NCBI GenBank assembly: GCA_963642995.1
Contig: CAVIIZ010000023.1
Span: forward strand, 1-26,326
Source: CAVAWX01 sp963642995
GTDB lineage: Bacteria > Actinomycetota > Coriobacteriia > Coriobacteriales > QAMH01
Length of the DNA stretch: 26,326 nt
Reading direction: 5' to 3'
Made by a program: the position numbers and the translations under genes. The notes beneath the pieces are model-generated. The model was not told where the DNA came from, made no database searches, and saw only the letters and a list, made by a program, of their open reading frames with translations. Shown here in pieces: positions 1 through 7,684 of the stretch (its first letter is position 1; the number at the start of each line of letters is the position of its first letter).

Positions 1-606
1 AACTCATGGAATCCGCAGGCTCAGCAAGAAATGATTGCTCCGTCTTTGTACAAGCCAACTCATTCAAAAAACGTCATAGACGACGGTTTCTTTTCTTCTA
101 TGGCACTAGGAGCCGAATTTGAATCCCTACTCGAAATCCCCATTGTCAAATCCCCAAAACATATAGTCATCCCTGAAGGTGCCGTCCCTTTCTCGCAACT
201 CGACAAAGCACTTCCCGGCGACTGTCCCGTGTTTTTCGAAAACGATCTGCTCTTTTCTGAGTTCATAACATCAGTGGAGCTTTTTTTCCGGCGCATATCG
301 GAACAAGGATTCAGTGCCACCCCGGACTGCTCCGTTTATCGGGATATGCCGTTTTTGCTCCAATGCCTGAACATCTACCTGAGCCGCCTCGTCGGGCACC
401 ACATGCAACGCCTCGGCATGGGAAATATCTATCCGACAGTTCGTTGGGGTGATGAGCGTACCTATGAACCGTTTATCACCGATAAACCCATCGCCTTTAT
501 AGGGTTGCCAAAACACAAGGCTTATTGGATAGGTAGCTACGGAGTCTGCAAGACGCGCGAGGAAAAGCACCATCTGAGGGAAGGGTTGAAAGCCGCTGTA
601 AAGTGA
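1..606 (+). CDS. DUF4417-like protein, possibly 5'-partial
   Basis: The frame is open from the first base of the window. The first ATG is at 31, but no clear ribosome binding site precedes it, so the true start may lie upstream. From that ATG there are 191 residues. The C-terminal two thirds resemble what I recall of the DUF4417 family: a CSVYRDMP segment, an LQCLNIYLSRLVGHHMQRLG helix, NIYPTVRWGDERTYEPF, and a closing GSYGVCKTREEKHH stretch followed by a Gly-Leu helix. No enzymatic role is known to me for this family; members are often found on phages and other mobile elements. The gene is plainly richer in A and T than everything from ~760 onward, which suggests recent acquisition. The family call is from memory of the motif pattern, so moderate confidence. 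Confidence 0.7.
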   Translation, partial: NSWNPQAQQEMIAPSLYKPTHSKNVIDDGFFSSMALGAEFESLLEIPIVKSPKHIVIPEGAVPFSQLDKALPGDCPVFFENDLLFSEFITSVELFFRRISEQGFSATPDCSVYRDMPFLLQCLNIYLSRLVGHHMQRLGMGNIYPTVRWGDERTYEPFITDKPIAFIGLPKHKAYWIGSYGVCKTREEKHHLREGLKAAVK

Positions 607-748
607 CTGCACCCCTCGCATCTTTTCATATGCGGAGGAATGCCAGATGAAGTTTTCTCGGGAATTGCCGAAAAGACAATAATAGTTCAATACCCGGATT
701 GGACAACTAGGCAACACACCGGATGCCGCCGCAGGTAAATCACAGGAT
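607..748. other. AT-rich gap at an island/backbone junction
   Basis: Between the DUF4417-like gene and the convergent hydrogenase protease the composition stays AT-rich until about 745, then switches sharply to GC-rich sequence within the last codons of the protease gene. A GGAGGA motif at 634-639 precedes two very short frames (ATG at 640 and 647), but neither shows protein-like character. No terminator or att-like repeat is obvious within the window. Confidence 0.5.
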
Positions 749-1351
749 CTAGTCTGAAAGCGGATTTTCAGAAGGAGAGGCGGCGTCCAAGCCGAGCTCG
801 CGCAGGATGCAGCCGACGACGACAGGCACGGCCTCGCGCAGCGGCTCGGTGACGCCGATCTCGAAGTCGTCTGGCTCGGCGTCGAGCTTTTGCACGCACA
901 CGCACGAGATGTCCGCCTCGTGGCCGGCAAGCGCCGCGTTGGCTATCACGTCCACGAGACGCAGATCGTGCAGAGTATGCAAGACCGTGTGCTCGGCCAT
1001 GTCCTCGGGGGACAGCACGTAGACCGTGCCGGGGGCGACCCCGCTGTCCTCCCCGCAGTCGATGATGTCGACTATGACGATGCGGTCGTAGCGCTCTATG
1101 TAGGGCACGAAGCTCATGCCCATGGTCGCCCCGTCCATGACGGGAACGCGCCCATCGCCTGCGGCGGCATCTGCCGACTGGTCGCCGCAGAAGGCGCGCA
1201 TGAGGAAATCGGCATGCGCGGCGTCGAAATGCGCGAGGGCGGCGTCGCGATCCGTCAAGACCTTGAAGACATACGGGCCGAATCCCTCGTCTTTCATCAG
1301 GAGATTGCCCATGCAGGCAACGAGCGCCCTCTTCCCATCTTGTGCCGGCAT
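749..1351 (-). CDS. Hydrogenase maturation protease (HybD/HycI/HyaD family)
   Basis: A 200-residue protein. The family cleaves the C-terminal extension of the [NiFe]-hydrogenase large subunit after nickel insertion. Visible signatures are GNLLMKDEGFG at residues 15-25, with Glu22 in the position of the nickel-sensing acidic residue; DGATMGMSF at 73-81, corresponding to DGGTxGxxL; IVIVDIIDCG at 91-100 with the second conserved acid; and HTLHDL around 125 for the metal-binding His. An insertion of about 25 residues lies between the first helix and the DGAT strand, so the protein is longer than the usual ~160. No hydrogenase structural gene is in the window, so its target must be elsewhere or was separated by the adjoining AT-rich island. 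The ATG at 1351 has AGAGGA almost touching it, so the exact start is uncertain. Confidence 0.88.
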   Translation of the reverse strand: MPAQDGKRALVACMGNLLMKDEGFGPYVFKVLTDRDAALAHFDAAHADFLMRAFCGDQSADAAAGDGRVPVMDGATMGMSFVPYIERYDRIVIVDIIDCGEDSGVAPGTVYVLSPEDMAEHTVLHTLHDLRLVDVIANAALAGHEADISCVCVQKLDAEPDDFEIGVTEPLREAVPVVVGCILRELGLDAASPSENPLSD

Positions 1352-1614
1352 GTCCTCTCGCGCCCCTTTCGCCCATCGCCTCTCCCGCGCCTTTCAGTGT
1401 ATACGATGCGCAGGCCGGTTTCGGGCCGGTTTCGCCTGCAAAGCGACCCGGGGCGCGGACGCCTTCGCGAAAACCCCCGACTCCGGGCCTTGCGCGGATT
1501 TTCCTGGAACGCGCCTTCGCCGCAAGGTCCGCGACGCGCCCCCTTTCGCCGAAACCGCACGCATGCGCCACGCATCCCGTCACATGCCGCAGTCGCGCGC
1601 GAGGAAAATTCCCG

Positions 1615-1643
1615 TTGCACAACGGCGTGCATGCGGGTATCCT
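1615..1643 (+). promoter_or_regulatory. Promoter of rplM-rpsI
   Basis: TTGCAC (1615-1620) and TATCCT (1638-1643) are separated by exactly 17 bases, a good match to a housekeeping sigma promoter. The start site would be near 1650, giving a leader of about 70 bases before the GTG of rplM at 1720. Confidence 0.65.
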
Positions 1644-1658
1644 TTACCAGTTCGCTTT

Positions 1659-1680
1659 CTACAGCCCCGTGAAACTGTAG
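1659..1680 (+). promoter_or_regulatory. Leader hairpin upstream of rplM
   Basis: CTACAG (1659-1664) and CTGTAG (1675-1680) form a perfect 6-bp stem with a 10-base loop inside the predicted rplM leader, 39 bases before the start codon. Ribosomal protein L13 mRNA leaders are autoregulatory in some bacteria. Whether this hairpin is such an element is inference. Confidence 0.35.
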
Positions 1681-1719
1681 CAACTGAACGAACAGTACGA
1701 GCACCGAAAGGACGTATCA

Positions 1720-2154
1720 GTGAAGACCTATTACGCGAAGCCCGGCGAAGTCCAGCGCGAGTGGCTTCTGGTCGATGCAAGCGACCAAACCCTGGGTCGT
1801 CTGGCTGCCGCCGTGGCGCAGATCTTGCGCGGCAAGAACAAGCCGACCTACACCCCGCACGTCGACACGGGCGATTTCGTCGTCGTCGTGAACGCGGACA
1901 AGATCAAGGTCACCGGCGCGAAAGCCACGGAAAAGACCTACTACCGCTACTCGAACTACCCCGGCGGCCTGAAGTCCGAGACCTTTGCCGAGGCCATGGA
2001 AAAGCACCCCGAGCGCGTAGTCGAGCATGCGGTCTACGGCATGCTCCCCAAAAACACGCTCGGCCGCAAGATGGGCCGCAAGCTGAAGGTCTACGCAGGA
2101 CCCGAGCATCCGCATCAGGCGCAAAATCCCCGCAAGATCGAGCTGGAGGCATAA
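1720..2154 (+). CDS. rplM: 50S ribosomal protein L13
   Basis: A 144-residue protein of normal family length that binds 23S rRNA early in large-subunit assembly. Recognisable L13 segments are WLLVDASDQTLGRLAAAVAQILRG near residues 15-38, YTPHVDTGDFVVVVNA at about 43-58, TYYRYSNYPGG at about 72-82, and the VYGMLPKNTLGR motif near 105-116. The start is GTG at 1720, supported by AAAGGA at 1707-1712 with a 7-base spacer. The stop at 2154 is 3 bases before rpsI, so the two are co-transcribed and probably translationally coupled. Confidence 0.98.
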   Translation: MKTYYAKPGEVQREWLLVDASDQTLGRLAAAVAQILRGKNKPTYTPHVDTGDFVVVVNADKIKVTGAKATEKTYYRYSNYPGGLKSETFAEAMEKHPERVVEHAVYGMLPKNTLGRKMGRKLKVYAGPEHPHQAQNPRKIELEA

Positions 2155-2157
2155 ACC

Positions 2158-2553
2158 ATGGCAAACGAAGAAGCAATCTACCGCGGCACCGGCCGGCGCA
2201 AGAACGCGGTCGCCCGCGTGCGCCTCGTCCCCGGCTCGGGCAAGATCGTCGTGAACAAACGCGACGCCAAGGAGTACTTCGGGCGCCAGTCGCTCGTGGA
2301 CTACGCCACCACCCCCTTCAAGGTCACGGACACCATCGACCACTTCGACGTCTACGCCAACCTCGACGGCGGCGGGGTCTCCGGGCAGGCGGGCGCCTTG
2401 CGCCACGGCATCGCGCGCGCCCTGCTCGAGGCAGGCGACTACCGCGCCGACCTGAAGAAGGCAGGCTACCTCACGCGCGACCCCCGCATGGTCGAGCGCA
2501 AGAAGTACGGCCTGAAGAAGGCCCGCAAGCGTCCGCAGTTCTCGAAACGCTAG
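2158..2553 (+). CDS. rpsI: 30S ribosomal protein S9
   Basis: A 131-residue small-subunit head protein. It shows the conserved YRGTGRRKNAVARVRLVPGSGKIVVN opening, the GGGVSGQAGALRHGIARALLE core and the C-terminal LTRDPRMVERKKYGLKKARKRPQFSKR tail, whose last Lys-Arg reaches the P-site tRNA in known ribosomes. It follows rplM after 3 bases and is the last gene of a two-gene operon, closed by a terminator at 2604. Confidence 0.98.
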   Translation: MANEEAIYRGTGRRKNAVARVRLVPGSGKIVVNKRDAKEYFGRQSLVDYATTPFKVTDTIDHFDVYANLDGGGVSGQAGALRHGIARALLEAGDYRADLKKAGYLTRDPRMVERKKYGLKKARKRPQFSKR

Positions 2554-2603
2554 AACGCAGGAGCCGCGCGCGGGATGCGCGCAGCCACAACATGCACGAC
2601 AAG

Positions 2604-2635
2604 AAACGCCCTGCTGCACGCGGGGCGTTTTTCTT
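2604..2635 (+). terminator. Rho-independent terminator after rpsI
   Basis: AAACGCCC (2604-2611) pairs with GGGCGTTT (2623-2630) around an 11-base loop and is followed by more T residues (TTCTT). It lies 50 bases after the rpsI stop. Confidence 0.85.
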
Positions 2636-2713
2636 GCACGAGCCCGCGCGCGCTTTTACGTGAACCTGCGCGGACTCGCAGGAAACCGCGCCGGCATACG
2701 CGAGCTCGCGCGG

Positions 2714-2719
2714 TAAAAT
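2714..2719 (+). promoter_or_regulatory. -10 element implying a leaderless transcript
   Basis: TAAAAT ends 10 bases before the ATG at 2730, so transcription would begin at or within about three bases of the start codon. No Shine-Dalgarno-like sequence precedes the ATG, which fits a leaderless mRNA. The -35 region is not recognisable. Confidence 0.45.
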
Positions 2720-2729
2720 ACCCGTCATC

Positions 2730-3236
2730 ATGACCGCAGACAACAACATCGTCCTCATCGGAATGCCGGGCGCGGGCAAGAGCACCCTGGGCGTCGTCTT
2801 GGCGAAACGCCGCGGCATGGCCTTTTGCGACACGGACCTCCTCTTGCAAGAGGGCACCGGCCAGCTCCTGTCCGAGACCATCGCCGAGCGCGGCGTCGAC
2901 GGCTTCAAGGACTACGAGAACTACGTGCTGCGCGGCCTGGAATGCGCCAACACCGTCGTCGCGACGGGCGGCTCCGCCGTCTACGGCAGCGAGGCGATGC
3001 ACCACCTGAAGCGCATCGGGCGCGTCGTCTTCGTGGACGTGTCCTTCGAGGCGCTCACACACAGGCTGAGCGGCGATCTGGACGGACGCGGCGTGGCCAT
3101 CGCGGCGGGGATGACCTTGCACGACCTCTACGACGAGCGCGAACCGCTCTACCGTCTGTGGGCGGACTTGACCATCGACACCACGAAGATGTCCACGCGC
3201 GAGGCCGTCGAGGTCCTCGACGAGATGCTGGGATAG
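2730..3236 (+). CDS. Shikimate kinase-like protein (AroK fold)
   Basis: A 168-residue P-loop kinase of shikimate-kinase size. The Walker A motif is GMPGAGKST (residues 11-19); CDTD supplies the conserved substrate-binding Asp; ATGGSAVY occupies the GGG site; and DEREPLYRLWAD carries the family Arg that closes on substrate. Two departures are visible. The FRxxE motif that supplies the shikimate-binding Arg reads FKDYE, and the lid reads GRGVAI rather than the usual RPLL type. Shikimate kinase phosphorylates shikimate at O3 in chorismate synthesis. With the Arg replaced by Lys, this protein could be a paralogue acting on another alcohol. No other aro gene is nearby. It is monocistronic and convergent with gatD. 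Confidence 0.82.
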   Translation: MTADNNIVLIGMPGAGKSTLGVVLAKRRGMAFCDTDLLLQEGTGQLLSETIAERGVDGFKDYENYVLRGLECANTVVATGGSAVYGSEAMHHLKRIGRVVFVDVSFEALTHRLSGDLDGRGVAIAAGMTLHDLYDEREPLYRLWADLTIDTTKMSTREAVEVLDEMLG

Positions 3237-3259
3237 GCAAAACGCGCATCACGCCAGCC

Positions 3260-3284
3260 GCGGCGCAGGGCCGCACCGCGCCGC
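3260..3284. terminator. Possible bidirectional terminator hairpin
   Basis: GCGGCGC (3260-3266) and GCGCCGC (3278-3284) form a 7-bp stem in the short gap between the convergent kinase-like gene and gatD. There is no T tract on either strand, so this is only suggestive. Confidence 0.25.
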
Positions 3285-3319
3285 CCATCTGCTTCACCGC
3301 GCAGGCGCTGCACGCGCCG

Positions 3320-4063
3320 CTAGAGGATCTGCGCGATAACAGCGTCGTGGGCGCGTTGCTCGAGCGCGTCGTCGAGCGCGGGCAGCTCTTCCAGGTCCGG
3401 GTGGCGCCGACGCAACGCGCGCAAAAGCAGCTCGTCGGCGATGGCGGGGTTTTTCGGCAGAAGGGGCCCGTGGCTGTAGGTGGCGATGACATTGCGGTAG
3501 ACCGCGCCCTCCGTGCCGTCTTCGCCGTTGTTGCCGTATCCGGCGCGCACGCGCCCGAGCGGCCTCGCCCCCTCGCGCAGCCAGGTGCGTCCCGCATGGT
3601 TCTCGAAGCCCACCACCTCGGGCGCGCCGTCGATGGCGTCCGCGGTGAAGACCATGTTGCCGATGAGACGCCCCTCGCCCGCCTCGGTGTAGAGCGGCAG
3701 GGCGCCGAGGAAGTCCACGCGCGAGCCGTCGGCGCCCACGTAGTACTCGCCGAGCAGCTGGTATCCCCCGCATATGGCCAAGACCGGCACATCTGCCTCG
3801 ATGGCCGCGCGCAGGCAGGCCGCCTTCGAGCCAAGACGCCCGATGCCGAAATCGTCCATGAGGGTGTACTGGTCGAAGTCCTGTCCGCCCCCTATGAAGA
3901 AAAGGTCGAACTCGGAAAAATCGGCGGTCTTTCCGGCACCCAGCCCCACGACCTCGCAATCGATGCCGCGCCATGCGCAACGCCGCTCCAAGGCGATGGT
4001 GTTGCCCCTGTCGCCATAGAGGTTCAAGATATCCGGATAGAGATGGCAGATCTTGATGTGCAT
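3320..4063 (-). CDS. gatD: Lipid II isoglutaminyl synthase, glutamine amidotransferase subunit GatD
   Basis: A 247-residue class I glutaminase that supplies ammonia to MurT for amidation of D-Glu in the lipid II stem peptide. The sequence shows HIKICHLYPDILNLYGDRGN at the N-terminus, FFIGGGQDFDQ at about 55-65, the nucleophile Cys98 in AICGGYQ, and the catalytic His198 in TYSHGPLLPKNP, all typical of the CobB/CobQ-like amidotransferase fold of GatD. The start is ATG at 4063, with GGGAGG and a 7-base spacer. The same frame stays open far upstream through murT, but that stretch is an out-of-frame shadow of murT. It begins 2 bases after the murT stop and ends the minus-strand operon. Confidence 0.95.
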   Translation of the reverse strand: MHIKICHLYPDILNLYGDRGNTIALERRCAWRGIDCEVVGLGAGKTADFSEFDLFFIGGGQDFDQYTLMDDFGIGRLGSKAACLRAAIEADVPVLAICGGYQLLGEYYVGADGSRVDFLGALPLYTEAGEGRLIGNMVFTADAIDGAPEVVGFENHAGRTWLREGARPLGRVRAGYGNNGEDGTEGAVYRNVIATYSHGPLLPKNPAIADELLLRALRRRHPDLEELPALDDALEQRAHDAVIAQIL

Positions 4064-4065
4064 GT

Positions 4066-5445
4066 TCAGCCCTCCCAAAATCCCGCAAGGCCGAGCTTGC
4101 GCTGCGCCGTGCCGCGAAACGCCAGCATGGCGGAGTAATTGGCGACGACGACGGTCGGCCGCTCGAGGGCGGCGATGGCGTCGAGCAAGGCGGCGTTGTC
4201 CTTTTCGATGGAAATGCCGTCTGCCGCGACGCCCGCGTACTTCAAGCGCAGCGCCATGTCCTCGGCACGGTCTCCGCCGCACAGCACCACGTCCACGCGC
4301 GCCGCAAGCGACTCGAAAGCCGCGTCGTAGATCCACGACACGTCCGTGCCGTCGCAATCCCGGTCGTTCAAGAGCACGGCTAGCGCGGGAAAGTTCCCGT
4401 CGGCCGGTTCGTTGAGCAGCAGATTCAAGATCTGGTTGCAGCCGGCGGGGTTTTTCACCAGCATGAGCCGCGTCGCAGACGAGCCGATTTGCAGCACCTC
4501 GCCGCGCCCGAACCCGTGTTTGAACTTGCCCACGGCGGCAAAAGCGTCCGCGCGCGCAAAGCCGAACGAGAGCAGGCCCGCCACCACGCAGCAGCAATTG
4601 TAGACGTCGTAGCCACATGCCACATCGAGGGGCACCTCCGCCGTCTCGCCGTCCACGGACAGCTCGACAGCGCACGCATCCGCCGTCCGCGAGACGACGC
4701 GCTCGACGGCAATGGAAGGCGCAGGCCGCGCAAGACCGCAAGAAGGGCAGCTCCAGTCGCCGAGATGCGCGTACACCGTCTGCGCGTACTCGTACTCGGC
4801 GCCGCAACGCATGCAACGCGACGCATCGGAGAGGTCGGCGACGCGCTCGGGGTAGAGCTCGCAATTCACCCCGTACCACACGATGCGCGAGGCGTCGGGC
4901 ACCTCGTCGGCAAGCGACGCCACTATGGAGTCGTCGGCGTTCAAGACAAGCGTGGCGTGCGGGGAGTTCCTCACCCCGGCCGCGATGTTGTCGCGCGTGT
5001 GCGTGACCTCGCCGTAGCGGTCGAGCTGGTCGCGAAAGACATTGGTGACGACGAGGACGTCCGGGTCGAGCGCGGCGCACACCCGCCCGAGCGCCCCCTC
5101 GTCGCATTCGATGGCCGCATACGCGCAACGTGCCTTGCCCGTGACAGAGCTGCGCAGCGCGAATTCCGTGGTGATGCCCTGCACGAGGTTGGCGCCGCTC
5201 CTGTTGTAGAACGCCGGCTTGCCCGTGTTCTCGAGCGCCTGGGCGGCGATGTGCGTCGAAGTGGTCTTGCCGTTCGTGCCGGTGAAGACGATGGTGCGCA
5301 CGCCATGCCCGAGCGTGGCCAGGAAGTTCGGGTCTATCTTGAGGGCGAGCTTGCCCGGCAGGGACGTGGCGCCGCGTCCGAGCAGGCGCAGGAGATGGTA
5401 GGCCGTCTTGCACACGCACGACGCTATGATGCAACGCAAGCCCAT
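4066..5445 (-). CDS. murT: Lipid II isoglutaminyl synthase, Mur ligase-like subunit MurT
   Basis: A 459-residue ATP-dependent partner of GatD. The complex converts D-Glu of lipid II to D-isoglutamine, which aids cross-linking and lowers lysozyme sensitivity. The Mur-ligase P-loop TGTNGKTT is at residues 55-62. A four-Cys zinc ribbon, typical of MurT and absent from MurC-F, is seen at Cys211, Cys214, Cys233 and Cys236 (CMRC and CPSC). The C-terminal DUF1727 domain includes LMLVKNPAGCNQILNLL and LLNDRDCDGTDVSWIYD, which carries the catalytic Asp of the MurT triad. The start lies 9 bases after the rsfS stop and the gene precedes gatD by 2 bases. An N-terminal segment with VCKTAYHLLRLLGRG precedes the ligase core, as is usual. 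Confidence 0.96.
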   Translation of the reverse strand: MGLRCIIASCVCKTAYHLLRLLGRGATSLPGKLALKIDPNFLATLGHGVRTIVFTGTNGKTTSTHIAAQALENTGKPAFYNRSGANLVQGITTEFALRSSVTGKARCAYAAIECDEGALGRVCAALDPDVLVVTNVFRDQLDRYGEVTHTRDNIAAGVRNSPHATLVLNADDSIVASLADEVPDASRIVWYGVNCELYPERVADLSDASRCMRCGAEYEYAQTVYAHLGDWSCPSCGLARPAPSIAVERVVSRTADACAVELSVDGETAEVPLDVACGYDVYNCCCVVAGLLSFGFARADAFAAVGKFKHGFGRGEVLQIGSSATRLMLVKNPAGCNQILNLLLNEPADGNFPALAVLLNDRDCDGTDVSWIYDAAFESLAARVDVVLCGGDRAEDMALRLKYAGVAADGISIEKDNAALLDAIAALERPTVVVANYSAMLAFRGTAQRKLGLAGFWEG

Positions 5446-5454
5446 GGGCGCGTC

Positions 5455-5955
5455 CTACTCGCCATCCGGGGCGCCGCACGTCCCCGCAGACGCGTCTGCC
5501 GCCCGTCCCCTTTCGCCTCGGTCCCCCTCGCCCTCTCCATCTTGGCGGGCAAGCAAGGCGGCGATGCGCTCGGAGTAGACGGGGTCTTCGATGCCCGCCG
5601 CAGCCGCGCCGAGGGTCGGCGCCTCGTCCCACAGCTGCTCGAGGCGGTAGAAGTCACGTTCGGCGGGCTGGAACACGTGCACCACGACGCTGCCGTAGTC
5701 GAGCAAGATCCAGGTGCCCTCCTCGACGCCCTCGCGGCTCACGGGGCGCGCGTCGAGCCCCTCGCGCAGCTGCTGCGCCACTTCGTCGGCAATCGCGTCG
5801 GCACGGCGCTTGTTGGCCGCCGTCGCGATGACGAACCAGTCGGTCATGCTCAGCAGGTCGCCCACGTACTGTATGACGATGTCGCTGCCCTTCTTGTCGT
5901 CGATGGCACGTGCCGCTGCAAGGGCAATCTGCTTCGAATCCTGGTCTTTCGGCAC
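5455..5955 (-). CDS. rsfS: Ribosomal silencing factor RsfS (Iojap family)
   Basis: A 166-residue protein. RsfS binds L14 and blocks subunit joining when nutrients are short. The core is plain: AARAIDDKKGSDIVIQYVGDL, TDWFVIATAANKRRADAIADEV and GTWILLDYGSVVVHVFQPAERDFYRLEQLW, ending with WDEAP. After the ~120-residue core there is a low-complexity C-terminal extension of about 40 residues rich in Gly, Glu, Asp and Arg, not found in short family members. The start is GTG at 5955, preceded by GGAG with an 8-base spacer. It belongs with nadD and yqeK, a very common bacterial gene order, and is followed closely by murT. Confidence 0.95.
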   Translation of the reverse strand: MPKDQDSKQIALAAARAIDDKKGSDIVIQYVGDLLSMTDWFVIATAANKRRADAIADEVAQQLREGLDARPVSREGVEEGTWILLDYGSVVVHVFQPAERDFYRLEQLWDEAPTLGAAAAGIEDPVYSERIAALLARQDGEGEGDRGERGRAADASAGTCGAPDGE

Positions 5956-6187
5956 TTGGCAGGCTCCTTTACCCGTCGTCTCGAGGCGATGGCGCGGCGC
6001 GTGGCGCTTTTCCCCCCAGCCGCGCCCGCGCGCCCCCCCTCGTGTTTCACATGTGCCCGCTATGATACTTCACCGTCTGCGCGCGGCGGCTCGCGATTCG
6101 AGCAGCATCGGCGCAGGCGAAAGCGGGCAGGCGCAGGCGTCCGGCGCCTTCACCGGCCGCGCACGTGCGGCAAAACGCGCGCATCTG

Positions 6188-6832
6188 CTAGAGCACGACG
6201 TCCGGATTACCCTGGTTTTCCTTTTGGCGGCTGTGGTCGGCGTAGCGCGCGACCAGCTCGTTCCATATCTCGAAGGCCTCGGGGTGGATGAAGCGCTTGC
6301 GGGCGATCAACGCGTGCATGACCTCCGTGTAGGCGGCGAAGTAGAGCTCTTCGAGCGAGACCTCGCCCGCCATCTCGCGCAGCTCCTTCACCCCGTGGCG
6401 CTTCTCGGCGTCGCGCAGCGGCTCGATGAGGTCGGCGACGAACACGACCATGTCGAGCGGGTCCATGTCGGCGCCGCCCAAAGTGTGCCGCGAGATGGCC
6501 TGCACCACGTCGTCGGGCAGCTCGGGAAACTCGCGCTTCACCGCGACGGCGCCCGTGAAGGAGTGCAGCACCGGCCACATCAGCTCGTGGCGTTCGGGCA
6601 GCTCCATGTCCAGCTCGGTGTAGCGGGCGGGAAACCCGTCGTCGACGATGAGCTTGTCCCAATCGTGCAGGATGCCGGCAAGCCGCGCCTTGTCCGCGTC
6701 CACGTCGTAGACCCGCGCAAGGCGCGCCGCATAATCGGCCACGGAATGCACGTGCGCGAGCCTCTTGCCCGACAGCCGCGCGTCGACCGCCTTCTCGCAG
6801 CGTGCGTACAACTCATCGTACTTTCCCGTCAT
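6188..6832 (-). CDS. yqeK: YqeK-type HD-domain hydrolase (Ap4A hydrolase, symmetrical)
   Basis: A 214-residue HD-superfamily protein, somewhat longer than the ~190 usual for YqeK. Known members cleave diadenosine tetraphosphate to two ADP. Metal-binding features are HVHSV at residues 27-31, the HD pair in LAGILHDWDK (56-57), VLHSFTGAV, ISRHTLGGADMDPLD and FVADLIEP, the last supplying the distal Asp. GGAGGA, 9 bases before the ATG at 6832, sets the start. It sits between nadD and rsfS, as in many Firmicutes and Actinobacteria. The C-terminus ends with a polar QKENQGNPDVVL tail. Confidence 0.93.
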   Translation of the reverse strand: MTGKYDELYARCEKAVDARLSGKRLAHVHSVADYAARLARVYDVDADKARLAGILHDWDKLIVDDGFPARYTELDMELPERHELMWPVLHSFTGAVAVKREFPELPDDVVQAISRHTLGGADMDPLDMVVFVADLIEPLRDAEKRHGVKELREMAGEVSLEELYFAAYTEVMHALIARKRFIHPEAFEIWNELVARYADHSRQKENQGNPDVVL

Positions 6833-6967
6833 ATGGCTCTGTCCTCCCTTTTTGTGTGCGGCGCATGCGTCGGCGCGTCGTTTTCACCGCAGCGCGGTGC
6901 CCTTCCGTTTCGTCGTCATGCGCCCTGTGCAGCCTACGCGACCCATGCAACTCTCATGCCCGGCGCT

Positions 6968-7684
6968 TCACCCGTGCGATTCTCGCGCCGCGTGTGCATC
7001 GCCCTTATACAGCCCGTGCTCCTCGATGTAGGCCGCGACAGGTACGCCGACCAGGTCTTGCACGGAAAGGCCGGCCGCCACACGCGCACGCACCTGCGTC
7101 GACGACGCATCGGGCATCTCGGCTTCAACGTATTCTATGGTAAAAGGCAGGGCGCATGCGTCCAAAGCCGCCCGCAGCGCGGCGAAATCGCATCCGGGGC
7201 GCGAGACGGCGACGATATGGCACAACTCGGCAATTCGCGCGGCGTTCTTCCAATGCGGCAGGGTGGCGGCCGCATCGGCACCCATGATGAAGCGCGGCTT
7301 GCGTCCGCCGGATTCACCCGCCAGCTCCTCGAGCGTGTCCACGGAGTAGGTGACGCCGCCGCGCTCGACCTCGCGCGTGTCCACGAAAAAACGCGCGTCA
7401 CCTGCCTCGGCAAGCGCAAGGCGCAGCATGTCCACGCGCATGGCGGCCGGGGTCACGTGCGCGTCTTGCTTGAAATTCGGGTTGCCCGTCGGAATGAAAA
7501 GCACGCGCGGCAGCTCCAGCACGTCGGCAATGCGGCGCGCGCAGGCGATGTGCCCGCGGTGGACCGGGTCGAAGGTGCCCCCCATGATGCCGATGTCTGC
7601 CGCCTCGTCGGAGATGGATGCGCCCGCCTCTCTTCCCTCGTCAGCGAATCTTCGCGCGGGCCACGAGGTCTTTGTTGGCCGCAT
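6968..7684 (-). CDS. nadD: Nicotinate-nucleotide adenylyltransferase
   Basis: A 238-residue nucleotidyltransferase that transfers AMP from ATP to nicotinate mononucleotide in NAD synthesis. It shows IGIMGGTFDPVHRGH (residues 31-45), the HIGH-type ATP-binding motif; RFIMGADAAATLPHWK; and the C-terminal DASSTQVRARVAAG corresponding to ISSTxIR. The only start that keeps the first beta strand is ATG at 7684, which overlaps the end of the upstream trigger-factor-like gene by 44 bases and leaves about 30 extra residues before the catalytic fold. The next ATG, at 7585, would cut into the strand. A non-AUG start between them is possible. Confidence 0.94.
   Translation of the reverse strand: MRPTKTSWPARRFADEGREAGASISDEAADIGIMGGTFDPVHRGHIACARRIADVLELPRVLFIPTGNPNFKQDAHVTPAAMRVDMLRLALAEAGDARFFVDTREVERGGVTYSVDTLEELAGESGGRKPRFIMGADAAATLPHWKNAARIAELCHIVAVSRPGCDFAALRAALDACALPFTIEYVEAEMPDASSTQVRARVAAGLSVQDLVGVPVAAYIEEHGLYKGDAHAARESHG

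Larger units (their letters stand above)
1352..1719. other. Divergent intergenic region before rplM
   Basis: 368 bases between the divergent hydrogenase protease and rplM. The right part holds the rplM promoter and a small leader hairpin, listed separately. The left ~250 bases are GC-rich with overlapping random open frames on both strands and no recognisable gene. Confidence 0.5.

Noticed and set aside
640..741. Short frames after GGAGGA at 634
   Set aside because: 33 and 11 codons, with no protein-like composition. Probably mobile-element debris.
3320..5632. One 770-codon minus-strand frame that would fuse a long protein to GatD
   Set aside because: The part upstream of 4063 is the shadow of murT in another frame. 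GatD has its own ATG and ribosome binding site at 4063.
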